Shown: piece after piece, positions 18,501 to 25,158 of the stretch
Layout: each line of letters opens with the position of its first letter
How positions within the stretch are numbered: the stretch's first letter is position 1
NCBI GenBank assembly: GCA_002372325.1
Contig: DFFT01000131.1
Location: forward strand, 1 to 34,117
DNA: 34,117 nucleotides
Direction: 5' to 3'
DNA from: Succinivibrionaceae bacterium UBA3769
GTDB taxonomy: Bacteria > Pseudomonadota > Gammaproteobacteria > Enterobacterales > Succinivibrionaceae
Position numbers and translations under genes: made by a program
The notes under the pieces: model-generated
What the model was told of the DNA's origin: nothing
Database searches by the model: none
Seen by the model: only the letters and a program-made list of their open reading frames with translations

Positions 18501-18779
18501 ACATCTCTTACTGCGATAATCGGCGCTTTGCCCTTGATTCTTGCCAAGGGGTCAGGTTATGAAAGCCGGCAGGCTCTGGGGGCGGTGATCTTTTATGGCA
18601 TGGGTACCGCTACCCTGATTACTGTTTTTGTGGTTCCCGGAATTTACCTTATGCTGGCAGGATTTGCCGGCATTCCCGGCGAGCATGAAAGACGTCTCAA
18701 AGAGGAGCTTGGGAAGTATTGTTCGCAGGATAGCGAGCATAACAGAGGGGGTAACGCGAATGCGGGGATAACATCATAA
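15501..18779 (+). CDS. RND multidrug-efflux-type permease (AcrB/MexF superfamily)
   Basis: A 1092-residue inner-membrane proton-driven pump with two repeats of six transmembrane helices and large periplasmic loops. The N-terminus ILSEISIRRPVFALVLS is typical of the family and supports the GTG start at 15501, which overlaps the adaptor stop. The proton-relay residues are present: D401-D402 in GLVVDDAIVMVEN (TM4) and K964 in GMVTKNGILIVEF (TM10). The cytoplasmic linker between TM6 and TM7 (about 494-546) is expanded, charged and contains a five-unit 12-bp repeat. The substrate is unknown; drugs, bile salts or toxic metabolites are possible. It needs a TolC-like partner from elsewhere. Confidence 0.94.
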   Translation: MILSEISIRRPVFALVLSILITIFGLICFLRLPIRELPDVSRPLVSISITYTGASPEVMESRVTKIVEDELSTLSGVVKISSISRNGKTWIGIEFNEHASMLSAVSDVRDAVSRARKKLPSGIDEPVVARDSGEGEVVLWLNLSSKVMNRIELSDYAERFVVRNISMLDGVSQVTTVGALEKVMYIRLLPARMTALGVSVEDIISAIGHENIELPSGEIRNDDMYFPVEIKRVYVDAESFSLLPIRHDGIEGTIRLRDVAEVGIQAKNEESVYHRNGMSSIGIGIVPMSTANPLDVAASVRKKVQELKRFVPEGSELEVDFDSTVYIRNSISEVYETLALTALLVILVLYLFIGSWRTTLIPAVTVPVSLIAAFTGAYFAGFSINLITLLSLILAIGLVVDDAIVMVENISYHIMRGMGVLAASWKGAQEVGFAIVATTLVLIMIFLPLIFMQGITGAMFIEFAVMMSLAVFFSGVIALTLSPALSSIFLKPLRTGNKAGKNDEKAEKICQDSKKEHVLGNGAEIGTENGVEKSTESDAENDNPVRFFNFIMKWLLIFYEKTLLFFLRRLWLYPAILTVIVSAVFLFYDAVPHQFVPKEDRGVIYIYAGGGEGTSIHRMKREMSEIERFLLTYLETGEVSSVSFSSPSLGAGTDQSGFVVIQLAPWDKRKKNSHELMREIKNKLTDVPGLTLHVYEPGFKGTSGSPVKYVVKGNDYRDLHRITRKLIADAVKAGILINADTNYSENTPEVEVTIKVDKAAVLGVPLLNISQALQTSLGGTSHTTFVDKGEEYDVYIRAPENQFRDINSISTLNIRAANGEMVPLGSVASFDLKSRAKKLPHFDRDKAITISAHPASGVSLGQALDWMDKWSSDNLEPSMSVALNGESRHFRESENELAVVLGLAVLVAYLVLAAQFESFLYPVIVMVTIPLGLSGGLMGLWIMNISLNIYSEIGLLLLIGMVTKNGILIVEFANQLRRDGESVFYAVKKASLRRLKPILMTSLTAIIGALPLILAKGSGYESRQALGAVIFYGMGTATLITVFVVPGIYLMLAGFAGIPGEHERRLKEELGKYCSQDSEHNRGGNANAGITS
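17064..17123 (+). repeat. Five-unit 12-bp degenerate tandem repeat inside the RND permease gene
   Basis: Units start at 17064, 17076, 17088, 17100 and 17112 and share the pattern (G/A)(G/A)(C/T)(G/A)(C/T)AGA(G/A)A/T-N. They encode GAEI, GTEN, GVEK, STES and DAEN in frame. The array falls in the TM6-TM7 cytoplasmic linker. Confidence 0.8.
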
Positions 18780-18953
18780 AATAATGCTCCCGCTGCGGTT
18801 TTGTCAGGCGTCTTTCAAACTGCTCTTTTATCTTTCTCCTTTTCTTTCTCTTTCAGCCCCTTCGATATTCGCAGATCCGGGGAGCCTGCTGTCCCGGAGC
18901 GAGTATTTTATACAATTTAAGATCCGGCATCTCCCGGTCATCCGGAATACAGG

Positions 18954-18959
18954 TATAAT
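18954..18959 (+). promoter_or_regulatory. Probable -10 element of the argD promoter
   Basis: A perfect TATAAT lies 74 nt before the argD start, in the 254-nt gap after the efflux operon. No clear -35 and no obvious ARG box (paired ArgR site) are seen around it. The rest of the gap includes a pyrimidine-rich stretch at about 18826-18858 and no convincing gene. Confidence 0.45.
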
Positions 18960-19033
18960 GTGGGGGTTTTTTGGCTGTTCAGGCAGATCCTGAGCTTTGC
19001 GTCCTGTGATTTTAAATAGGTGACAACAGAAAT

Positions 19034-20239
19034 ATGTCCGATATTACAAGAGCGGATTTCAACCGTTATGAAATGAATGTTTATAACCCGGCTCCTTTTA
19101 TTCCGGTTAAGGGCCAGGGGTCGCGGTTCTGGGATGATGCGAATAAGGAGTACATTGATTTTGCGGCCGGTATAGCGGTCAATGTTATGGGGCACTGTCA
19201 TCCTGAAATTGTTAAGGCTTTGGAAGAACAGGCTCATAAGCTGTGGCATATTTCAAACTATATGTGCACTGAGCCCGCCATTCGTTTGGCCCGGTATCTG
19301 GTGGAAAACACCTTTGCCGATAAGGTGTTCTTTGCGAATTCCGGCGGCGAGGCAAACGAAGCTGCCCTTAAGATTGCCAGAAGATACGCCTATGATAACT
19401 ACGGCCCGGAAAAGGATCAGATAATCTCCTTTGAGAATTCCTTCCATGGCCGCACGCTGTTTGATGTAACTGTGGGCGGACAGGAAAAGTACCGCACTGG
19501 CTTCGGGCCGCTTCCGGGAGAGGTTATTCATGTGGAGTTTAACAATCTGGAAGCTCTTAAAGCAGTAATTTCAGAAAGAACCTGTGCGGTAATGCTGGAA
19601 CCTATTCAGGGGGAGGGCGGCATTGTTCCTGCTGACCGGGAATATCTTCAGGCTGTCAGAAAACTCTGTGATGAAAACCATGCTCTTCTTATCTATGATG
19701 AGGTACAGACTGGTTTTGGCCGTACCGGTTATATGTATGCCTACGAGGCTTACGGGGTAGTGCCTGATATTTTGACCTCGGCCAAGGGGCTGGGAGCTGG
19801 TATCGCTATCGGGGCCATGCTCACTACCGATAAGATTGCGGAAACCTTCAAGCCGGGCGTGCATGGTACCACCTTCGGCGGAAATCCTCTGGCCACTGCT
19901 GTGGGCTGCCGGTCGTTTGAGCTGGTTCATAATCAGGAATTCCTTGACGGGGTTAAAAACAAAGCCGAGCTCTTCCGTAAGCTTTATCGGGATCTTAATG
20001 ACGAATTCCACTGCTTCAAGGAAGTGCGCGGCATGGGACTTCTTATCGGGGCTGAGCTTACTCCGGAAAAGAGCGACAAACAAAAGGATATCTTTAAGGC
20101 CTGTTTGGAGGAGGGACTCTTTGTTCTTACCGCTGGTCATAATGTTATAAGAACGGTTCCTGCTCTTAACATTCCTGATGAAGACATAAAGGAAGGCTTT
20201 GCCAGATACAAGAAGGCTCTTGCCAAGGTGTTTGCCTGA
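19034..20239 (+). CDS. argD: Acetylornithine aminotransferase (class III, PLP-dependent)
   Basis: Transfers an amino group to N-acetylglutamate semialdehyde in arginine synthesis; enteric ArgD also serves the succinyl-diaminopimelate step of lysine synthesis. The protein has 401 residues and aligns along its length with E. coli ArgD: FIPVKGQGSRFWD, GIAVNVMGHCHPE, ANSGGEANEAALK (phosphate-binding loop), SFHGRTL, EPIQGEGG, YDEVQTGFGRTG, and the PLP lysine at about K251 in TSAKGLGAG. AGGTGA lies 10 nt before the ATG. The gene converges with crp, matching the argD-crp neighbourhood of enterics. Close paralogues such as AstC cannot be fully excluded, but the context favours ArgD. Confidence 0.93.
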   Translation: MSDITRADFNRYEMNVYNPAPFIPVKGQGSRFWDDANKEYIDFAAGIAVNVMGHCHPEIVKALEEQAHKLWHISNYMCTEPAIRLARYLVENTFADKVFFANSGGEANEAALKIARRYAYDNYGPEKDQIISFENSFHGRTLFDVTVGGQEKYRTGFGPLPGEVIHVEFNNLEALKAVISERTCAVMLEPIQGEGGIVPADREYLQAVRKLCDENHALLIYDEVQTGFGRTGYMYAYEAYGVVPDILTSAKGLGAGIAIGAMLTTDKIAETFKPGVHGTTFGGNPLATAVGCRSFELVHNQEFLDGVKNKAELFRKLYRDLNDEFHCFKEVRGMGLLIGAELTPEKSDKQKDIFKACLEEGLFVLTAGHNVIRTVPALNIPDEDIKEGFARYKKALAKVFA

Positions 20240-20273
20240 TTAGAAAGGTATAGGACATACCGATGATTTGATT

Positions 20274-20304
20274 AAAAGGCCGTTTCCTTCGGGGGCGGCT
20301 TTTT
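20274..20304 (+). terminator. Rho-independent terminator of argD
   Basis: A GC-rich hairpin capped by a TTCG tetraloop (20288-20291) has flanking A and T runs that extend the stem with small bulges, ending in TTTTT. It lies 34 nt downstream of argD. Confidence 0.8.
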
Positions 20305-20374
20305 CATGCGTGAGGCGCGCAGGTTTTTGCCCAGGTTTCTGTATGGATTGTGCCTCACCCTCTGATGCCGGCAA

Positions 20375-20400
20375 CAAAAAAGGGAGACTTTCATCTCCCT
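20375..20400 (-). terminator. Rho-independent terminator of crp
   Basis: A perfect 7-bp inverted repeat (20381-20387 with 20394-20400) with a 6-nt loop is followed, on the minus strand, by a run of six T (A-run at 20376-20381 on the plus strand). It lies 28 nt beyond the crp stop. Confidence 0.82.
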
Positions 20401-20428
20401 CCGGTTAAGCCCTGACAGCAAATTACAA

Positions 20429-21067
20429 TCAGCGGGTATTAAATACCACGATGGTTTTGCCGTGAGCGCTTATCATATTCTGTTCTTCCAGCATTTTCAG
20501 AATGCGGCCGACAGTTTCGCGGGAACAGCCAACGATTTGGCCGATTTCCTGTCTGGTAATCTTAATCTGCATGCCATCCGGATGGGTCATGGCATCAGGC
20601 TGGTGTGCCAGATTGATAAGGGTGCTGGCAATGCGTCCCTGCACATCCAGGAATGCAAGATTTCCCACCTTGCTGCTGGTGGTGGTGAGCCGTCTGGCCA
20701 TCTGAGCGCTGAGTCGCATCAGAATTTCAGGGTTTACCTGAATAAGCTGCTTGAATTTCTTGTAGGAAATTTCAGCAATTTCGCAGGCATTCTTTGCTCT
20801 CACCCAGGCGGATCTTATAGGGCTGTCGCTTTCGTCAAACAAACCGAGCTCGCCAATAAAATCACCCTGATTGAGATAGGAAAGAATCATCTCCTTGCCA
20901 TCCTCATCCTTGATGAGAACAGCCACAGACCCCTTTACAATGTAGTAGAGTGTTTCAGCCTTTTCACCGGCATGTATCAGAGTACTCTTGGCAGGATACT
21001 TATGGATGTGACAATGAGAAAGAAACCAGTCCTTTGTCGGATCTGATTGAGGTTTACCAATAAGCAT
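20429..21067 (-). CDS. crp: Cyclic AMP receptor protein
   Basis: Global regulator that binds cAMP and activates or represses genes for carbon use, pili and more. The 212 residues are almost superimposable on E. coli CRP (210). The N-terminal cAMP pocket contains GDFIGELGLF and a following R-S-A-W with the phosphate-binding Arg and Ser, the C-helix carries MARRLTTTSSK, and the helix-turn-helix ITRQEIGQIVGCSRETVGRI reads the same as in E. coli. DNA specificity should therefore be TGTGA-N6-TCACA. A two-residue insertion occurs just before R-S-A-W (DESDSPIR). AAGGGA precedes the start by about 10 nt. The upstream region holds a CRP box, so autoregulation is possible. Confidence 0.98.
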   Translation of the reverse strand: MLIGKPQSDPTKDWFLSHCHIHKYPAKSTLIHAGEKAETLYYIVKGSVAVLIKDEDGKEMILSYLNQGDFIGELGLFDESDSPIRSAWVRAKNACEIAEISYKKFKQLIQVNPEILMRLSAQMARRLTTTSSKVGNLAFLDVQGRIASTLINLAHQPDAMTHPDGMQIKITRQEIGQIVGCSRETVGRILKMLEEQNMISAHGKTIVVFNTR

Positions 21068-21247
21068 TATCTAATAATCCCTTAACTACTGCTAACAAAG
21101 TATCCGAAGGTTTATTGTACTGTAATTAATTCTCCTCGGATGCGGAAGGTTGCGGAACAACGGTGCTCCATAACGATTCGTGTATGATAACGAAAAAACA
21201 GACAAAGGTCACTATAGGAGTATGATCAGACGCATATTTTTTTGACT

Positions 21248-21269
21248 TATCGTGAACTTGATCACTTTA
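21248..21269. promoter_or_regulatory. CRP binding site
   Basis: The core is GTGA (21252-21255), a 6-nt spacer, then TCAC (21262-21265), giving the exact GTGA-N6-TCAC geometry of CRP sites. The outer TGTGA/TCACA bases deviate by one position per half (CGTGA, TCACT). The CRP in this window has an E. coli-type recognition helix. The site overlaps a possible -35 (TTGATC, 21259-21264) of the plus-strand promoter. Confidence 0.72.
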
Positions 21270-21277
21270 GAGGATGC

Positions 21278-21286
21278 TGTTATAAG
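21278..21286 (+). promoter_or_regulatory. Extended -10 promoter for the acyltransferase gene
   Basis: TG-T-TATAAG forms an extended -10. TTGATC at 21259-21264 could be the -35 with a 16-bp spacer. The CRP box covers that -35, so CRP centred near -34 would more likely repress than act as a class II activator. Confidence 0.5.
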
Positions 21287-21398
21287 AGTGTTGTCGTGTA
21301 AAATGGCTCCGGAAAATCTGACGCATCTCGTTTTATTGTGAAGCCGTTTTCACAGAAGCCGTTACATTAAATTAATAAGATTACAGTTAGGATTTGTC

Positions 21399-22661
21399 AT
21401 GAATACCGCCAGCCAGGAACATCCTGAAACAGAAACCCCCGCAAATAAAGCTCCGGCTAATGAATCTGCCGGAAAGACCTCTGCTGCTTCGGCTTCCCGG
21501 CCGGCAGCGGAAATATCCACCGATGATCCGATGTTTGATGATATCCGTCATTACCGGGATGATGAGGTTCCCGAGGTGGTTAAAAGAGTAATTAACGATA
21601 GTTCCCTTCTGAGCGGGATTGCCAGAAACATGTTTCCGTCTCTCCCGAAATTCATGCATCAGGCTCTTAAGCCGGTTATCAGATACGTCATCAGAAAAAA
21701 GTTTTCCAAAGTTGCTACTATCAGAGACTGTCAGGAATACGTAGCTCAGTTCATGGAAGGCGTCATTAAAAATTCTACCGATGGTTTTACTTATGAGGGA
21801 TTTGATAAACTGGATCCGAAGAAAGGGTATCTTTTTATCTCTAATCATCGTGACATTTCTCTGGATCCGGCTTTTATTGACATGTGCTGTCATTACAACA
21901 ATCTGGATACCGTAAAAATTGCCATCGGCGATAATCTCCTCAGAATGCCGGTGGCCACGGATCTTATGAAGTTAAACAAAAGCTTCATAGTTAAGCGTTC
22001 CCTGACCTCCGTCAAGGACAAGATAAAGGCTTTTTCCGAGCTTAGCGCCTACATCGGAGCTGCCATTCGGGAGAATCATAATGTCTGGATTGCCCAGAGA
22101 GAGGGGAGGGCCAAGGACGGCAATGATGCCACAGAGGATGCCATCCTGAAAATGTTCTACATGTATGGTAAGAAACTCGGCATGTCCTTCCCGGAGTATA
22201 TAAAAAACCTGAACATAGTCCCGGTGTCCATTTCCTATGAATTTGATCCCGGTGATGTGATGAAGGCCCGGGAGCTTTATGAGAAATCCCAGACCGGCAA
22301 TTACACCAAGTCTGAATTTGAGGATATTGACAGTATTGTGGGCGGCATTAAAGGGTATAAGGGCCGGGTTCATGTAAGCGCAGGAAAGCCTCTTACCGGT
22401 GATTATGCTGATGCTTCATCGCTGTCCCGGGCTATTGATACCTTTATCTACAGCCACTATAAGCTGTTTCCTTCTGTTTTGGTGGCGGCCGGACATGATG
22501 AAAAGGTAAGTCCGGAGGAAAAGTCTAAGTTTATGGAAAGGATTAACCGCGCACCTGAGGAACTGCGTCCCTACATGATGAAGATGTACGGAGCTCCTTA
22601 CTTCAATCATGAGAAGTGCGTTTTGGCTGAAGACGGCGGAGATGGTGCGAAGGCAGAGTAA
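21399..22661 (+). CDS. PlsC-domain (1-acylglycerol-3-phosphate-type) acyltransferase
   Basis: A 420-residue member of the glycerolipid acyltransferase superfamily. Residues 1-50 are low complexity (Ala, Pro, Glu, Ser). The catalytic block I reads ISNHRDISLDPAF, with H150 and D156 separated by five residues rather than the usual four of HX4D. Later blocks are FIVKRSLTS, the substrate-binding REGRAKDGND in place of the common FPEGTRS, and NIVPVSISYEFDPGD. From memory, this NHRDI/EGRAKDGND form occurs in a distinct PlsC-like subfamily found in Vibrio-like and Bacteroidetes genomes, so the spacing is probably a subfamily trait. Substrate is not certain: phospholipid or another acyl acceptor. No transmembrane helix is obvious. 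AGGA precedes the ATG. Confidence 0.82.
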   Translation: MNTASQEHPETETPANKAPANESAGKTSAASASRPAAEISTDDPMFDDIRHYRDDEVPEVVKRVINDSSLLSGIARNMFPSLPKFMHQALKPVIRYVIRKKFSKVATIRDCQEYVAQFMEGVIKNSTDGFTYEGFDKLDPKKGYLFISNHRDISLDPAFIDMCCHYNNLDTVKIAIGDNLLRMPVATDLMKLNKSFIVKRSLTSVKDKIKAFSELSAYIGAAIRENHNVWIAQREGRAKDGNDATEDAILKMFYMYGKKLGMSFPEYIKNLNIVPVSISYEFDPGDVMKARELYEKSQTGNYTKSEFEDIDSIVGGIKGYKGRVHVSAGKPLTGDYADASSLSRAIDTFIYSHYKLFPSVLVAAGHDEKVSPEEKSKFMERINRAPEELRPYMMKMYGAPYFNHEKCVLAEDGGDGAKAE

Positions 22662-22955
22662 TGGACGGTGTGATGGAATAACGGAAGCCTGTTTTTTTTG
22701 GAGTTTCCTTTTTGAAACTGCCTTGCGATGACAGTTCTAAAAACAGGTGACAGGGTAATTTTTCAGGATGGATTCCTAGGCGATTTTGCCGGGAAACCAT
22801 CATGAAATGTGAACAAAACGTTAGTTTATGTTTATTTTTTTGTATCTGTATCTCAAATAAGAGATACCGATGTAACATTGTTTTTTTTTCTTTTATAGAA
22901 TACATCAGTTATGCAGTTTTTAAGCAGTGCGGAGTTGCATTTAGGGGAGTTTTTT
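22662..22955 (+). other. 294-nt AT-rich leader upstream of the minor-pilin cluster
   Basis: No gene is supported. It contains T-runs at 22692-22699 (8 T) and 22881-22889 (9 T), a perfect CRP half-site AAATGTGA at 22805-22812 with a poor second half, a short hairpin (AGTTTC/GAAACT, 22702-22719) without a following T-run, and a possible -10 TATAGA at 22894-22899. The pilin operon promoter presumably lies here. Confidence 0.6.
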
Positions 22956-23591
22956 ATGGCTGAACCAGGGAAGGTTATGCTTTATACTCGCAAACAGAGG
23001 GGATTTGCCTGTTATCGTTTGCGATCACGCGGATTTACCATGGTGGAACTTCTGATAACGATAGTTCTTATTGGTATTCTTACTACTATTGCCACCTCGA
23101 TGATGCGGGACTGGGCTGTTTCCAATGATGTGAATGCGACTGCTGCTGCGGTGGAAAGCGCCTTTGATCAGGCCAGACAGGCGGCAGTATCCCGGGGACG
23201 TCCGGTTTTAATGATGCCGAGGGCAATCACCGGAAACCGGTGGAAAGGGATAGTTTATTTTGTGGATACTGATATGGACGGTGCCCTTACTGATAATGAT
23301 GAAGTACTGGGGGAGATTGCCGAATCTCAGCGGAGTACCGTGGATGTCGACGGAGCCGATGCAATTATTTTTCTTCCTAACGGCATGTCAGGGTCAGCTT
23401 CCGCTGATTACCGCTTTATAGACTTGACAGACAATGGTTATTTTGGCCATATAGAAGTAACAGTATGCGGCAGAAATGGCAAGGATTATTACCGCAGGCT
23501 TATGACCTTCACAACTACGGGAAGTATGAGTCTTCAAAGTCAGGATTTTTCCGGTCAGGCAAACCCTCCTGCTGCGTGTTATAATAATTAG
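22956..23591 (+). CDS. fimT: Minor pilin, FimT/GspH family
   Basis: First of five prepilin-type genes. The preferred ATG at 22956 has AGGGGAG six bases upstream; an in-frame ATG at 22911 lacks a site. The 211-residue product has a long 26-residue basic leader, then the prepilin cleavage site RG|FTMVELLITIVLIG with Glu5. The first helix ends near MMRDWAVSND, and the C-terminal GspH/FimT domain follows (SAFDQARQAAVSRGRPVLM). GspH/FimT pseudopilins prime pilus assembly. The C-terminus ends with a Cys near the tail (PPAACYNN). pilV follows after 11 nt. Confidence 0.88.
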   Translation: MAEPGKVMLYTRKQRGFACYRLRSRGFTMVELLITIVLIGILTTIATSMMRDWAVSNDVNATAAAVESAFDQARQAAVSRGRPVLMMPRAITGNRWKGIVYFVDTDMDGALTDNDEVLGEIAESQRSTVDVDGADAIIFLPNGMSGSASADYRFIDLTDNGYFGHIEVTVCGRNGKDYYRRLMTFTTTGSMSLQSQDFSGQANPPAACYNN

Positions 23592-23602
23592 GAAGGAATT
23601 GT

Positions 23603-24232
23603 ATGAAAATCAGATGCAAAGGTTTTACGTTAATTGAGCTTTTGGTTTCCATGCTGGTGGTGGCTATTGCCATGCTCGGATTTGCCGCCCTGCAAACCTT
23701 CAGCTCCAGAAGTTTGAGTTCCACGGCGTCTAAGCAGTCCAGCAGCGATGCTCTTAATGCCTACGTGCGCTTTATAGAAAGCAGCAGAGCTTCTATAGAC
23801 ACATTTAATTGGCCTGCAGCCAATCAGGTAACCCTTACCTGCTCAAATATTAGCGGTAATGCTATTTTCGGTACTGGAGACCCTGCGCAGGCTTTTCAGA
23901 ATACTTTTGATACACTGTGTGATCAGTATATCCGTAACAGAAATGACCTTCTTAATATTGATTTTGCCGTGCTGCTCAAAAGGAATAATAAAGTTGGCGG
24001 CATTGACGGCCTTACCGTCTACGGCGCGCAAATTGCTTTGGTTTATCAGCCGGTTCCTCAGGGAAGAACAAAGAAGGCTATGGAAGACCAATACGATGTC
24101 AGCAAAGTTGAGAATTTCAGCCAGGGAGCTTTTTGTCCTTTCAGTACCCTCACAGATGATCAAGCGGCAGCCATGCAAAAAAACAGAGCAAAGTACAATA
24201 TAGTATGTAACAATGTGGGGGTGAGTTTATGA
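23603..24232 (+). CDS. pilV: Minor pilin, PilV-like
   Basis: A 209-residue prepilin with a short leader MKIRCKG and mature start FTLIELLVSMLVVAIAMLGFAALQ, the N-terminal pattern of PilV (GspI-like) proteins. Glu5 is present. The body has paired cysteines late in the protein that could form a disulphide (AFCPF and NIVCNN). GGAAGGA precedes the start. The stop overlaps the pilW-like start as ATGA, so the two are coupled. The pilV symbol rests on the N-terminal pattern and the position between fimT and pilW types. Confidence 0.82.
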   Translation: MKIRCKGFTLIELLVSMLVVAIAMLGFAALQTFSSRSLSSTASKQSSSDALNAYVRFIESSRASIDTFNWPAANQVTLTCSNISGNAIFGTGDPAQAFQNTFDTLCDQYIRNRNDLLNIDFAVLLKRNNKVGGIDGLTVYGAQIALVYQPVPQGRTKKAMEDQYDVSKVENFSQGAFCPFSTLTDDQAAAMQKNRAKYNIVCNNVGVSL

Positions 24233-25143
24233 TAATCAGAAACAAGGGCTTTAACCTTATAGAGCTCATGGTCAGTATTTTGGTTGCCTCCATAATTGTC
24301 GGCGGACTGTATTCTCTTATGACATCCAGTGTGGTGAATTTTGGTTTTTCCAAGGGGAGCGCTGTTGCCGGATCCTCATCCCGCAGAATTGATGTTACCT
24401 TTAATGCTCTTCTTTTTCAGACAGGCTTTGTTAATTATCTTCGGGTAATGCAAAATCCTCATTTTATGCAAAGACAGACAAATAATGCTCTTTTTGAGGA
24501 TTGGGTTACTGATCAGGTGGTAGCGGTTCAGCAGGATCCTAATGCAGAAGCTAACGGATCTGATATGCTCAGAATTAGATTTTATGGTTCATCTGTGGCT
24601 GATAACGTGACTTCCGGAGTTGGAAACGCGGCAGATGGTTATGTTTTTGACTGCATAGGACAGCCTGTTGCGAATAATCAGGAGATGGAGCTCATTTTTT
24701 ATGTGAGAAGTACCGGACTTAACTGCAGGCAGAATGATATAAGCCACCCTGGTCATGTTCAGACTACTGTTATTGATCCCAACGTTTCGCATATGCGCAT
24801 TCAGGTGGGTACCAGTGTCGGCGGAGCAGTTGGTCAGGCGGGGGCAAAGAGCTCTTTCTATAGGATTGCCGATGCCGCCATAGACTCTGCGGTGAGCGGC
24901 GATGATTCTAATATGCCGAATTGGACTGAAATAAATCTTTTAAGATATGCTTTGGTTCTTTCGGTTCCCTCTGGCCAAAAGATGGTGAAGCAGAGACCTG
25001 AGTATGTTCTGTTCCCTGATGACACTACGATTAAATATCAGGTACCTGCTGATGCTGTTGCTAAGGCAAGCAATATTAACGATGGTGAAGACCGTGTTCA
25101 CCGAGTTGTGAATGGCAATGTTCAGATAATTAACAAGTTATAA
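24229..25143 (+). CDS. pilW: Minor pilin, PilW-like
   Basis: A 304-residue prepilin, the largest of the set, as expected for PilW (GspJ-like). The leader MIIRNKG is followed by FNLIELMVSILVASIIVGGLYSLM with Glu5. The large C-terminal domain ends in HRVVNGNVQIINKL. It starts within the pilV-like stop (ATGA overlap). PilW works with PilV and PilX at the pilus tip or priming complex. Assignment is by N-terminal pattern, size and gene order. Confidence 0.84.
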   Translation: MIIRNKGFNLIELMVSILVASIIVGGLYSLMTSSVVNFGFSKGSAVAGSSSRRIDVTFNALLFQTGFVNYLRVMQNPHFMQRQTNNALFEDWVTDQVVAVQQDPNAEANGSDMLRIRFYGSSVADNVTSGVGNAADGYVFDCIGQPVANNQEMELIFYVRSTGLNCRQNDISHPGHVQTTVIDPNVSHMRIQVGTSVGGAVGQAGAKSSFYRIADAAIDSAVSGDDSNMPNWTEINLLRYALVLSVPSGQKMVKQRPEYVLFPDDTTIKYQVPADAVAKASNINDGEDRVHRVVNGNVQIINKL

Positions 25144-25158
25144 GAGGAGATTAGAGAT

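Larger units (their letters stand above)
21068..21398. other. 331-nt divergent regulatory region between crp and the acyltransferase
   Basis: No gene is supported here. The stretch contains the crp ribosome-binding site near 21068-21084, a good CRP box (21248-21269), an extended -10 (21278-21286) and a second inverted repeat TGTGAA-N6-TTCACA (21337-21354) closer to the acyltransferase gene. Confidence 0.8.

Noticed and set aside
18784..18993. A 69-residue frame with a signal-peptide-like start between the RND gene and argD
   Set aside because: No ribosome-binding site at a usable distance, a pyrimidine-rich composition, and overlap with the argD promoter region.
18900..19033. ArgR (ARG box) operator upstream of argD
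   Set aside because: No pair of 18-bp ARG-like palindromes could be found by eye; only a -10 element is supported.
20462..21046. A 194-residue frame antisense to crp
   Set aside because: crp is almost identical to E. coli CRP, and the antisense frame shows no domain or ribosome-binding site.
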